Positions 27,776 through 34,481 of a stretch of DNA of 64,000 nt are shown here, in pieces. The position numbers were made by a program, and so were the translations under genes. The notes under the pieces were generated by a model, which searched no databases, was not told where the DNA came from, and worked only from the letters and a program-made list of their open reading frames with translations. This stretch comes from Vibrio ostreicida (lineage in GTDB: Bacteria > Pseudomonadota > Gammaproteobacteria > Enterobacterales > Vibrionaceae), in the NCBI RefSeq assembly GCF_013074385.2, contig NZ_JABEYA020000007.1:1-64000 (forward strand). The letters run 5' to 3'. Every line of letters starts with the position of its first letter. Positions within the stretch are counted from its first letter, which is position 1.

Positions 27776-27897
27776 TAACGCCTGCATAACACGTTTGCTA
27801 CTATGCAGATTAAGCCTAAATTTACCACTTAACTCGGTAAACCCAAAGAAATCTAGAATGCCGAATGTAGCAAATCGTGTTGATGCATTTGTTAGCT
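27776..27897 (-). repeat. attC site 10
   Basis: TAACGCCTGCATAACACG...GCCGAATGTAGCAAATCGTGTTGATGCATTTGTTAGC; left and right arms are complementary (TGCATAACACG/CGTGTTGATGCA). Confidence 0.85.
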
Positions 27898-27977
27898 TCT
27901 TTTTAACCGAAGAATATCAATTGATAAGTGATAAGACATGTGATTTACTTTATTAAATATCTAATAAGGGTCGGGTC

Positions 27978-28340
27978 ATGGTTTATAAAAATAAAGGTGG
28001 GCAATCACGAGAAAGAACAATGATTGCTGCGTATTCACTAGTAAAAGATTTTGGTGCTAAGCATAAAGATGTAGCTTCAGCTTTAGGTTGTACTCAAAGT
28101 ACTATATCAAACTGGGTTAAAGATGTAGGCTACCAAAAAGAAATTAGTGGTTTAAAGAATGAAATCGCAGACGCACAAGATTATATTAATGAGTTGCACC
28201 ATCAACTCCCGCCACCCGAGCCTGAATATATAGAACACGACGATTTCACTCCATGTGCTGAATGTCGAGATCCCGCGACGACACCACAAGGTTTTTGTAG
28301 TGATTGCGCCGATGAATTCTTCAGTAATTTAGATACCTAA
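27978..28340 (+). CDS. HTH and zinc-finger-like protein (inverted cassette)
   Basis: 120 residues. A helix-turn-helix (FGAKHKDVASALGCTQSTISNWVK) of the type found in phage or transposase-like regulators, a coiled coil (ISGLKNEIADAQDYINEL), then a four-Cys cluster CAECRDPATTPQGFCSDC likely binding zinc. Plus-strand gene in a minus-oriented cassette, so it needs its own promoter. Confidence 0.75.
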   Translation: MVYKNKGGQSRERTMIAAYSLVKDFGAKHKDVASALGCTQSTISNWVKDVGYQKEISGLKNEIADAQDYINELHHQLPPPEPEYIEHDDFTPCAECRDPATTPQGFCSDCADEFFSNLDT

Positions 28341-28420
28341 AGCAATAATACTTTATTTGACAGACTGAAAAACAATAATAATTAACAGTCTGTTTGCTTT
28401 TCAAGGGGCACACTAGGAGC

Positions 28421-28688
28421 TAACATTCTTAATAACAGGCAGTCTCGTTTTTCTGTCTGCCTGACTTACCATCAAACTATCATAAGCCACTAAAAATTAA
28501 AGTAAATGTATCAAACTATACATTCTGTCATCATATAAAAACGAGCGTGCGTGTTATCACTTTTTAACCATGCGCGTTATCTTAGCAAGAACAGAAAAAA
28601 TCCCATTAATAACAATAATTTATAAAAAATTCTAGCTGCTAAACGAGACTGAAATCTCGGAAAAACAAGCCACTTTTCATACTCAAAC
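28421..28688 (-). repeat. R1 repeat, copy B
   Basis: Same repeat as copies A and C, starting TAACATTCTTAATAAC at a core-like GTTAGCT. Promoter boxes on the minus strand at 28501-28506 (TTTACT) and 28479-28484 (TATGAT). Similarity with copy C extends a little further than with copy A, to TACTCAAAC. Confidence 0.8.
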
Positions 28689-28781
28689 TGAATCTAACCC
28701 CAATAAGCTGTGTAAATGAACAGCACAAAGGCTTAAAGCGACCAGCCCACGCCAAACCTCTATGATTTCGTTGATACCCAA

Positions 28782-29276
28782 TCAACGCGAGACAAGACTT
28801 TGCTGTGGCTTGAGCGTCGTAACGATGCATTCGAGCTGACTGTCGGTCAGCGGAAACCAACGGTTGTTCTGGATCTGCGGCTCAGACAACACCTCAAGGA
28901 GTGCATCTGGGCTGAGTTTCGCCTTCCCGTACGCCACCAGCTCAATCGGCTGTGCACACAAAGACTGCAAACGACAAATACATTGGTCCACATCTTGGGT
29001 AAAACACAAGTTGTAGGCATTTTGGCCCTGCATCTTGACTACACAAAGATCGGGAGTGTCACGAGATGGGGAGCAATGCTCGGTGAAGCGATTGAGTTGC
29101 GCTTGTCTAATAAACGCTTCGAGCCAGCTATATTTGGACGTTTGTTTAGGGTCAAATCCATTGAGCAGCGTCGATAGATCACACATATGGGAGCGCATCG
29201 ACTCAGGCTCAGTGTGAATGCGATAGCAAATAGAATTGAGGACCTTCAGAACGTGATCGGCCGTGAGCTTTGGCAT
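28782..29276 (-). CDS. Hypothetical protein
   Basis: 164 residues from ATG at 29276, chosen for TGGAGG upstream. Rich in Cys (7-8) and His, helical N-terminus (KLTADHVLKVLNSICYRI), no membrane segment. Base composition is more GC-rich than the cassettes around it, suggesting a different origin. Not recognised. Confidence 0.65.
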   Translation of the reverse strand: MPKLTADHVLKVLNSICYRIHTEPESMRSHMCDLSTLLNGFDPKQTSKYSWLEAFIRQAQLNRFTEHCSPSRDTPDLCVVKMQGQNAYNLCFTQDVDQCICRLQSLCAQPIELVAYGKAKLSPDALLEVLSEPQIQNNRWFPLTDSQLECIVTTLKPQQSLVSR

Positions 29277-29850
29277 GGTAACCTCCAACAGGAAACATTT
29301 CCATCACCACACAGAGACCCCATAACAAAGGGTGGTGAACTGAACAAGGTTGATACTACCGCACACATGGACACGGCCAGCCGAAGCTGCCTCGCCCAGC
29401 CCACCGTAATACCGAATCAAAATGCGCATTAAGTCATGCGATTTAGATTTCTACAGATGTGCCTAGGCCGCACATGATGAAGGCTAAAAATCAGCCGGCA
29501 TCAATGCGCCATGTGTAAGGTGCGGGGTATCAATCCCGACACTGGATTTTGCCAGTGCTTTTGCAGGATATCGCTGGGGTTCAGAAGAGTCAACGCTTTC
29601 ATCGCGTAGGCCGATTAACTGGTCAAAAATCAGGATCTTGTAGAGGGGCGTGTTAACAATGTGTCGAGTATAGGCTGGGGTTTAGAAAAGTCTGTCACAG
29701 AAAACGGTTTCTATTATTTAAGGCAGAGAAGAGATTCAGGACACACCAAAAGGACGCAATAATTTGGCTGGGGCATCACAACGAACGTCAGGGTGAAGTG
29801 GCTCATTTATCTTTCTCTTTAATGGTTAGATCCTCATATCATTGATGTGT
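29277..29850. other. Non-coding stretch with several hairpins
   Basis: 574 bp without a credible gene. Hairpins occur at 29457-29475 (ATGTGC/GCACAT), 29482-29496 (GGCT/AGCC) and 29540-29557 (CACTGG/CCAGTG). No attC is visible, although the gene at its right should have one. It may be a structured leader of the 28782 gene or decayed DNA. Confidence 0.4.
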
Positions 29851-30492
29851 TCAATACTTAACTCTAATTGATACCCCTAACCAAGATGCACCCTCACGCT
29901 TATTAGCTGTAGAGTGCCAACTCTCAATGAAGTCCCACTCAGCACTAGTGCCTGCAATATCTGAGTCAAACCAGTTACCTTTAGCATCATTGAGGATGTA
30001 ATGTAACGAATCATTTACCAAGATAACTGAAATCAACATTGTTTTGTCTGGCGTTGACTTACTCAACGACAACGTTTTTGTAGAAATACCTAATTTTTTA
30101 ATTAATTCAAATTCGATAGGGAAAACTCGGCGTAAATATTCATTCGTTTGGGGATCTCGAATCAGAACCTCACACTCTATATCAAATTGACGAAGAACAT
30201 ACAGCATTGCCCCTAGTGAATTGTAGCCAGAGTGTTCAATGTAATCGGGATTCTCGCCGGGAGTAATTATTCCCGTGACTTTATAAAGCTCCAAAGCGAG
30301 GTCTTTTAATTCATCTGAAACACTAACTTCAACAGAAGACCCGGTGAATGCAACCTCTTTCGCATTATACTTGCGTAGTTCAAAAGGCGACGCGAAAGGT
30401 AACTTATTCAGCCCTTTTAAACATGCAACAATACAATAAGGCCCACAATACAAACTTCCTTCCGGTTGCCTCATATTTGGAAACATACTCAC
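29851..30492 (-). CDS. Predicted C39-like/papain-like cysteine peptidase (cassette)
   Basis: 213 residues from GTG at 30492 (GAGGAGAGG upstream); ATG at 30486 is an alternative. YCGPYCIVACLKGL near residue 15 looks like the catalytic-Cys helix of C39-type peptidases, and SLHYILNDAKGNWFDSD carries a His followed by Asn/Asp as in the catalytic His-Asn/Asp segment. No signal peptide. The enzyme assignment is an inference from these two segments. Confidence 0.55.
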   Translation of the reverse strand: MSMFPNMRQPEGSLYCGPYCIVACLKGLNKLPFASPFELRKYNAKEVAFTGSSVEVSVSDELKDLALELYKVTGIITPGENPDYIEHSGYNSLGAMLYVLRQFDIECEVLIRDPQTNEYLRRVFPIEFELIKKLGISTKTLSLSKSTPDKTMLISVILVNDSLHYILNDAKGNWFDSDIAGTSAEWDFIESWHSTANKREGASWLGVSIRVKY

Positions 30493-30524
30493 AATACCCT
30501 CTCCTCTACATTCAAAAGAACACA

Positions 30525-30542
30525 TAACGCCAAAATATGCCA
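30525..30542 (-). repeat. attC stump
   Basis: Only the TAACGCC core and a few bases remain before the stop of the deaminase gene; the rest of the site seems deleted. Confidence 0.5.
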
Positions 30543-30968
30543 TTACGACTTACCTAAATATGGCTTTAGAAAACAGGCGACTTGCTCTTCACAAAGGCCA
30601 ACTTCTACTTCAATACCACTTTGTCTTAGAATAGAAATACCTTTGCCACTATTGCGCTCGTCTGGGTCAACTAATGCGACAACAACATGCTTTATACCCG
30701 ACTTCACCAACGTATCTGCACAAGCAGGAGTTCGACCAACAAAAGAGCAAGGCTCTAAGGTCACATAAGCTGTCACACCATCCATTGAACCTTTGTACGC
30801 ATTTAGTGCTTGGACTTCAGCGTGTTTTCCACCAATGGCTTGTGTAAAACCTTCAGATACGACGAGGTCACCTTTGACTAAGACGCAGCCAACTGGCGGA
30901 TTTGGAACACAATCAGGTAATGCTTTCCTAGATACTTCCAACGCTCTAAGCATATATTTTTCTGACAT
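30543..30968 (-). CDS. RibD-type cytidine/deoxycytidylate deaminase domain protein (cassette)
   Basis: 141 residues. Zinc-binding motifs GGKHAEVQAL (His ligand, catalytic Glu) and TLEPCSFVGRTPACADTLV (two Cys ligands). NPPVGCVLVKGDLVVSEG matches the pyrimidine deaminase half of RibD. The reductase half is absent, so it is a stand-alone deaminase, perhaps acting on a modified nucleoside or riboflavin precursor. Its end abuts a truncated attC. Confidence 0.88.
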   Translation of the reverse strand: MSEKYMLRALEVSRKALPDCVPNPPVGCVLVKGDLVVSEGFTQAIGGKHAEVQALNAYKGSMDGVTAYVTLEPCSFVGRTPACADTLVKSGIKHVVVALVDPDERNSGKGISILRQSGIEVEVGLCEEQVACFLKPYLGKS

Positions 30969-30994
30969 TTTTCCGTATTCCTCATTCGGGCATA

Positions 30995-31060
30995 TAACGC
31001 CCGCCTATTACGAACCCCCTCATAATTTCTATATAAAACAATGAGTAGACGCACCTCGCT
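30995..31060 (-). repeat. attC stump
   Basis: TAACGCCCGCCTATTACG starts like an attC, but no matching right arm or GTTR core is found; sequence then changes to unrelated DNA. Confidence 0.4.
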
Positions 31061-31118
31061 CATTCTGAGCTAATGGATCTCGCCAAACACAAACCGGATT
31101 TGATAGGAAGCCCTAACG

Positions 31119-31237
31119 ATGCTCAATGCTCAATGCTCAATGCTCAATGCTCAATGCTCAATGCTCAATGCTCAATGCTCAATGCTCAATGCTCAATGCT
31201 CAATGCTCAATGCTCAATGCTCAATGCTCAATGCTCA
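31119..31237. repeat. 17 perfect tandem copies of the heptamer ATGCTCA
   Basis: Counted directly: 119 bp made of the 7-bp unit without a mismatch. Because 7 is not a multiple of 3, the repeat reads as the peptide period MLNAQCS in every frame on the plus strand. Such arrays change length by slipped-strand mispairing. No gene with a good start spans it. Confidence 0.95.
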
Positions 31238-31573
31238 AATTTTACAGCAAACTCTTGAGAATCAATGCCCCGACATTCACAAAAAACGACTTAAATCTCT
31301 GATACTTGCAACCAGAACAGTACTTGATGGCTCTGACCTCACACTCACCAAAACTGGATGAGCTCTCGGCACTGATACCACGGTAAAACAGGCCATTACA
31401 CGTATCGACCGATGGCTTGGTAATAGCAATCGACACCGTGAGAAAGAGTCCATATATACATAGCATGCCTCTTTGAGTACCCGTGCCAACCCTTTTCTTG
31501 TGGTCCTAGTTGATTGGTCGAATGGTCGTTGACCGATAAATGTCAATGACCCAACCGATAATGGTTGGCAGCG
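31238..31573. other. No supported gene
   Basis: About 335 bp between the heptamer array and R2. Minus-strand frames exist (up to 131 codons) but run through R2 and have no ribosome binding site. Possibly the remains of a mobile element. Confidence 0.4.
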
Positions 31574-31726
31574 GAGAGACCGCAATATGTGTTTGTCGCA
31601 AGCAATGCTTAATGACCGAAATGACAAAGCGAAGTAGATAACTTTATTGTTCGAAGAACATTGGCTGCTCACGCAGCCAACAAGAGGTTATTGCCTGTTG
31701 ACAGGCAGAAGGCTCATATGTGTTAG
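31574..31726. repeat. R2 repeat, copy 2
   Basis: About 85-90 percent identical by eye to 24567-24716, same orientation, with the same hairpins (TTGGCTGC/GCAGCCAA). Ends with ATGTGTTAG directly before the toxin-antitoxin promoter region. Confidence 0.8.
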
Positions 31727-31761
31727 TTTACCTTTCGCACAAATCGCACGATTTAATTAAA

Positions 31762-31789
31762 TTGACCATTTCATGCGAATAACTATAAT
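31762..31789 (+). promoter_or_regulatory. Promoter of the toxin-antitoxin pair
   Basis: -35 TTGACC (31762-31767), 16-bp spacer, -10 TATAAT (31784-31789), 31 bp before the antitoxin ATG. Near-consensus sigma-70 promoter, as expected for a cassette pair that does not rely on the integron promoter. Confidence 0.8.
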
Positions 31790-31820
31790 CTTACTATGAT
31801 TCCAGATTTGGAGAGTAAGC

Positions 31821-32063
31821 ATGCGCACATTAACAGCAAATGATGCCAAACGTAATTTTGGTGAGTTACTTCTGAGCGCTCAACGTGAACCAGTGAAAAT
31901 TAGCAAAAATAGCAAAGATGCCGTAGTTGTTATGTCGATTCAGGACTATGAAGAGCTAGAGGCAATGAAAACTGATTACCTGAGACATTGTTTCGAGTCA
32001 GCTAAGCAAGACTTGGCACAAGGCAATGTGGTTGATGGTGAAGACTTTTTAAACGCCTTATAA
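31821..32063 (+). CDS. Phd/YefM-family antitoxin
   Basis: 80 residues: MRTLTANDAKRNFGELL...PVKISKNSKDAVVVMSIQDYEEL, the Phd/YefM DNA-binding and dimerisation core, then a toxin-binding helical tail. Neutralises the ParE-like toxin encoded 6 bp downstream and probably represses the operon. Orientation is opposite to the array. Confidence 0.93.
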   Translation: MRTLTANDAKRNFGELLLSAQREPVKISKNSKDAVVVMSIQDYEELEAMKTDYLRHCFESAKQDLAQGNVVDGEDFLNAL

Positions 32064-32069
32064 CCCGTT

Positions 32070-32366
32070 ATGCAAAAGAATAAATATAAGCTAAGTAAAT
32101 TAGCACAGACTCATTTACAAAAAATCAAAAACTATACGGTCAACAATTTCTCTGAGATGCAGTGGCGAAGCTACAAAGATACCTTATTAACCGGGTTTCA
32201 AATGCTTGCTGACAACCCGGCTGTTGGTCGCCGTTGCGATGACATATACCCAAGTGGTTTTTATTTTCCAGTGGGCAAACATACCGCTTACTTTACAAAA
32301 GAAGATGGCTTCATTTTAGTTGTTGCTGTACTCGGTCAATCACAACTTCCTCAGAACCACTTGTAA
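32070..32366 (+). CDS. RelE/ParE-family toxin
   Basis: 98 residues: YKLSKLAQTHLQKIKNYTVNNF, LADNPAVGRRCDDIYPSGFYFPVGKHTAYFTKEDG, ILVVAVLGQSQLPQNHL, the ParE/RelE fold with the R/K and aromatic pattern of ParE. ParE toxins act on gyrase, RelE toxins on ribosome-bound mRNA; the sequence favours ParE. Co-transcribed with the antitoxin. Confidence 0.92.
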   Translation: MQKNKYKLSKLAQTHLQKIKNYTVNNFSEMQWRSYKDTLLTGFQMLADNPAVGRRCDDIYPSGFYFPVGKHTAYFTKEDGFILVVAVLGQSQLPQNHL

Positions 32367-32418
32367 TTAAGGTTTCACCCTAGGATTGGATTTAGGGTGA
32401 TGATCTTCACTAGTAAAC

Positions 32419-32541
32419 TAACGCCTTGCTAACGGGCGATAACGCTATACCACCCGGCTTAAAATTTGTGCCCTAAACACTGAAGCTGATTGGTATGAAA
32501 GTGGCCAAGCGTTAGGAGTCCCTGTTAAGCGATTTGTTATG
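32419..32541 (-). repeat. attC site 11
   Basis: TAACGCCTTGCTAACGGGC...GGCCAAGCGTTAGGAGTCCCTGTTAAGCGATTTGTTATG. Minus orientation although the toxin-antitoxin genes to its left are on the plus strand; it belongs to the zinc-ribbon membrane cassette. Confidence 0.85.
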
Positions 32542-32823
32542 TTTGTCTTTTTCAACCAATGGAATCAATGTTATATACAACATTAAGCCAATTAGAAGAA
32601 ACAGGATCAATAAGACAGGCAGTAAAACACCCAATTCATCTATAAATTGCATTAAGAAATACATTGGAATAAGGCTCACTAGCCAAAAGCATATGGATGG
32701 CCCTCGATCATAGTCCAAGGTACACCCACATTGATGACATTTCTTGTTTGTCATATTGCTGATTAGAAGTAAAGTAAGTGCTTTTTGTGGCTCATTGCAC
32801 TTAGGACATTTAGACAATTTCAA
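32512..32823 (-). CDS. Zinc-ribbon membrane protein (cassette)
   Basis: 103 residues from TTG at 32823 (AAAGGAG upstream). CPKCNEP....CHQCGC forms a zinc ribbon, followed by two hydrophobic helices (ICFWLVSLIPMYFLMQF and LLPVLLILFLLIGLMLYI). The last ~10 codons lie in the attC. Function unknown. Confidence 0.7.
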   Translation of the reverse strand: MKLSKCPKCNEPQKALTLLLISNMTNKKCHQCGCTLDYDRGPSICFWLVSLIPMYFLMQFIDELGVLLPVLLILFLLIGLMLYITLIPLVEKDKHNKSLNRDS

Positions 32824-32846
32824 CTCAGTAAATCTCCTTTAAAACA

Positions 32847-32943
32847 TAACGCACGCTTAATCGGCGTAAAATAGCAGGCTAAAACTAGCGACGAAGGAGC
32901 GCAAGCCTGCTATTTTGCGTCCTTTGGTTGAAGCGCTTGTTAT
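32847..32943 (-). repeat. attC site 12
   Basis: Short type: TAACGCACGCTTAATCGGCG...CGTCCTTTGGTTGAAGCGCTTGTTAT, inner pair AAAATAGCAGGCT/AGCCTGCTATTTT. Confidence 0.85.
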
Positions 32944-33068
32944 ATTTTCTTATTACGCTGTTGTGCTAGAAATGCAGCATACTCTGATCTAGCCTTGCTG
33001 TTTGGTTTTAAACTTCTTGATTCACACCAAACAAGTAATTTACAAATTTTAATTGATATTTTCTTCAC
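32940..33068 (-). CDS. Small basic protein (42 aa), second gene of a two-gene cassette
   Basis: GTG at 33068 overlaps the stop of the upstream small gene (GTGA) and the stop overlaps the attC start, as in compact cassettes. 42 residues, very basic (VKKISIKICKLLVWCES...AAFLAQQRNKKI). Too short for most annotation. Not recognised. Confidence 0.6.
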   Translation of the reverse strand: MKKISIKICKLLVWCESRSLKPNSKARSEYAAFLAQQRNKKI

Positions 33069-33226
33069 TTGCTGGCCATCAGTTCTCTAATAACATTTTC
33101 TGCGTTTTGCCGCCACTCTTGGTAAGAGTCGTCCAGCGCCTCAGGATCTTCTACTGTTTCTTTTAACTTTTGCCATTCATCAGGTTCAAACCAAGCAAAG
33201 GAATAAACGATTTTCTGTCCACTCAT
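33065..33226 (-). CDS. Small acidic protein (53 aa), first gene of a two-gene cassette
   Basis: ATG at 33226 with GGAGAAG upstream. 53 residues, acidic and Trp-rich (SFAWFEPDEWQKLKETVEDP, DDSYQEWRQNAENVI). The overlapping next gene encodes a basic partner, which recalls antitoxin/toxin-like pairs, but no known family fits. Confidence 0.6.
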   Translation of the reverse strand: MSGQKIVYSFAWFEPDEWQKLKETVEDPEALDDSYQEWRQNAENVIRELMASK

Positions 33227-33247
33227 ACTGGACTTCTCCGTGAAATA

Positions 33248-33368
33248 TAACGCCAGCTTAAACCGCAGACAACGCACAAAACAAGCCGCTGCATTACGCC
33301 TTAAACACTAAATTTACAGCAAACTAAAAATGCCACGCGTTGTTTGTCGGTTTGAAGCTTTTGTTAGG
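33248..33368 (-). repeat. attC site 13
   Basis: TAACGCCAGCTTAAACCGC...GCCACGCGTTGTTTGTCGGTTTGAAGCTTTTGTTAGGC with a perfect GTTRRRY core. Belongs to the TrmH cassette at 33364, the first cassette next to the attI-like site. Confidence 0.88.
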
Positions 33369-33960
33369 CCTTTTTGTATCTGTGCTTATGCTTTTTATTG
33401 AGCTGATACTCACGCCTTTGCTTTGTTACCTCATATAGCGCAATGCCTGAAGTGGTAGCTAAGTTTAGGCTTTCGATCATCCCGAACATTGGTATGGAAA
33501 CGCAAAATTCACTTCTATCAACAACCGTATCGCTTACACCCCTTGATTCATTACCAAACCAAACAGCAAGCCTAGTTTGCGTATAATCAGCCTCATGCAG
33601 AACATAATTGTCTTTGCCCTTAATATGCGGTGAAGTCACGATAGAAATAAAGCGATTTTTTTCTAAGTGGTCGAGACATTCTTCTGTACTGTCGAAGCGT
33701 TTAACAAAAGTCCATTTAGATGCTGAAACTGAAATTTTTGAAATGGATTTCCGATCCCTAAGTTCTTCCCAATCATCAGGAAGCGATTTGCGGCTATCTA
33801 CGACGTAAATCTTCTCGACGCCCAAGGCATTAGCATTCCTTATCACTGAACCTATATTTTTGATATCCATGGGATTTTCGAGAACAGCAACAAGGTTTTT
33901 ACACTGATAGTCCTTTATCTCATCAGCTCTCTGTCGCATTGTACTTTTTGGTTTTTCCAT
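33364..33960 (-). CDS. TrmH/SpoU-family RNA methyltransferase (first cassette)
   Basis: 198 residues from ATG at 33960. Same motifs as the cassette at 19145: VLENPMDIKNIGSVIRNANALG, LAVWFGNESRGVSD, IPMFGMIESLNLATTSGIALYE. About two thirds identical by eye. It lies nearest to the attI-like repeat and R1 promoter, so is the cassette most likely to be expressed from the integron promoter. Confidence 0.92.
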   Translation of the reverse strand: MEKPKSTMRQRADEIKDYQCKNLVAVLENPMDIKNIGSVIRNANALGVEKIYVVDSRKSLPDDWEELRDRKSISKISVSASKWTFVKRFDSTEECLDHLEKNRFISIVTSPHIKGKDNYVLHEADYTQTRLAVWFGNESRGVSDTVVDRSEFCVSIPMFGMIESLNLATTSGIALYEVTKQRREYQLNKKHKHRYKKA

Positions 33961-33988
33961 AATTATTCCTACTAATGCCACTTCAGCC

Positions 33989-34235
33989 TAACATTCTTAA
34001 TAACAGGCAGTCTCATTTTTCTGTCTGCCTGACTTAGCATCAACCTATCATAAGCCACTAAAAATTAAAGTAAATATATCAAACTATACATTCTGTCATC
34101 ATATAAAAACGAGCGTGCGTATTATCTAAGATATGATCCTCACAAATCCCCTAATGAACAATGATTTATTAAATCCTCTCTCGACAAAGTGAGACTAAGC
34201 ACTCAACAAAACAAGCCACTTCTTCGTACTCAAAC
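33989..34235 (-). repeat. R1 repeat, copy C, candidate attI site
   Basis: Starts TAACATTCTTAATAAC at a perfect core (minus strand GTTAGGC). It borders the first cassette and is the array end, which is the position of attI in an integron. Promoter boxes on the minus strand TTTACT (34069-34074) and TATGAT (34047-34052) point into the array, as for a Pc promoter. Attachment function is inferred from position. Confidence 0.6.
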
Positions 34236-34279
34236 CACATTCCAAGCTAATAAACGGTACGGATACACAGCGAGGGAGA

Positions 34280-34351
34280 GTGGAGAAGGCAAGCAAATTT
34301 TTAGAAGAAATTCGACGACACATACGAATGCGAGGTAGCGGTCAACGTTGA
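34280..34351 (+). pseudogene. intI: Probable remnant of the integron integrase gene (N-terminal 23 codons)
   Basis: GTG frame reading VEKASKFLEEIRRHIRMRG followed by SGQR and a stop. The pattern S-x-FL-x-E-x-RR-x-IR-x-RG is what I know from the start of several integron integrases. It is on the plus strand, divergent from the array, ~290 bp from the attI-like core, where intI belongs. The rest of the gene is missing. The match is short; the reading could be coincidental. Confidence 0.4.
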
Positions 34352-34481
34352 CTCTCTTGAAACGTGAACCGACCGCTTAATCAATTTAAACAAAAGATAC
34401 TGACTTGATACTGAAATGATACTGAGCTGCTATGGACAAGCCCCTATTGTTAATTTGCGCATAATTAAAAGGATTTCGACA

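Larger units (their letters stand above)
18573..34351 (-). mobile_element. Chromosomal integron cassette array without intact integrase
   Basis: A series of ~100-130 bp imperfectly palindromic sites beginning TAACGCC and ending TTGTTA/TTGTTAGGC on the plus strand, that is attC sites read on the minus strand, separates small, mostly minus-strand genes that start within tens of bases of each core site. This is the organisation of Vibrio superintegrons. The attI end should therefore be on the right, near 34 kb, where an attI-like repeat and a short integrase-like remnant occur. No full integrase gene is found in the window. Cassettes have lower GC than the flanks. Confidence 0.9.

Noticed and set aside
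31119..31237. CRISPR array
   Set aside because: The repeat unit is 7 bp with no spacers; no cas genes in the window.
31119..31361. Plus-strand frames encoding MLNAQCS repeats
   Set aside because: They are a by-product of the 7-bp tandem repeat, which is open in all frames; no ribosome binding site.
31277..31672. 131-codon minus-strand frame
   Set aside because: Runs through R2, lacks a ribosome binding site and shows no protein-like features.
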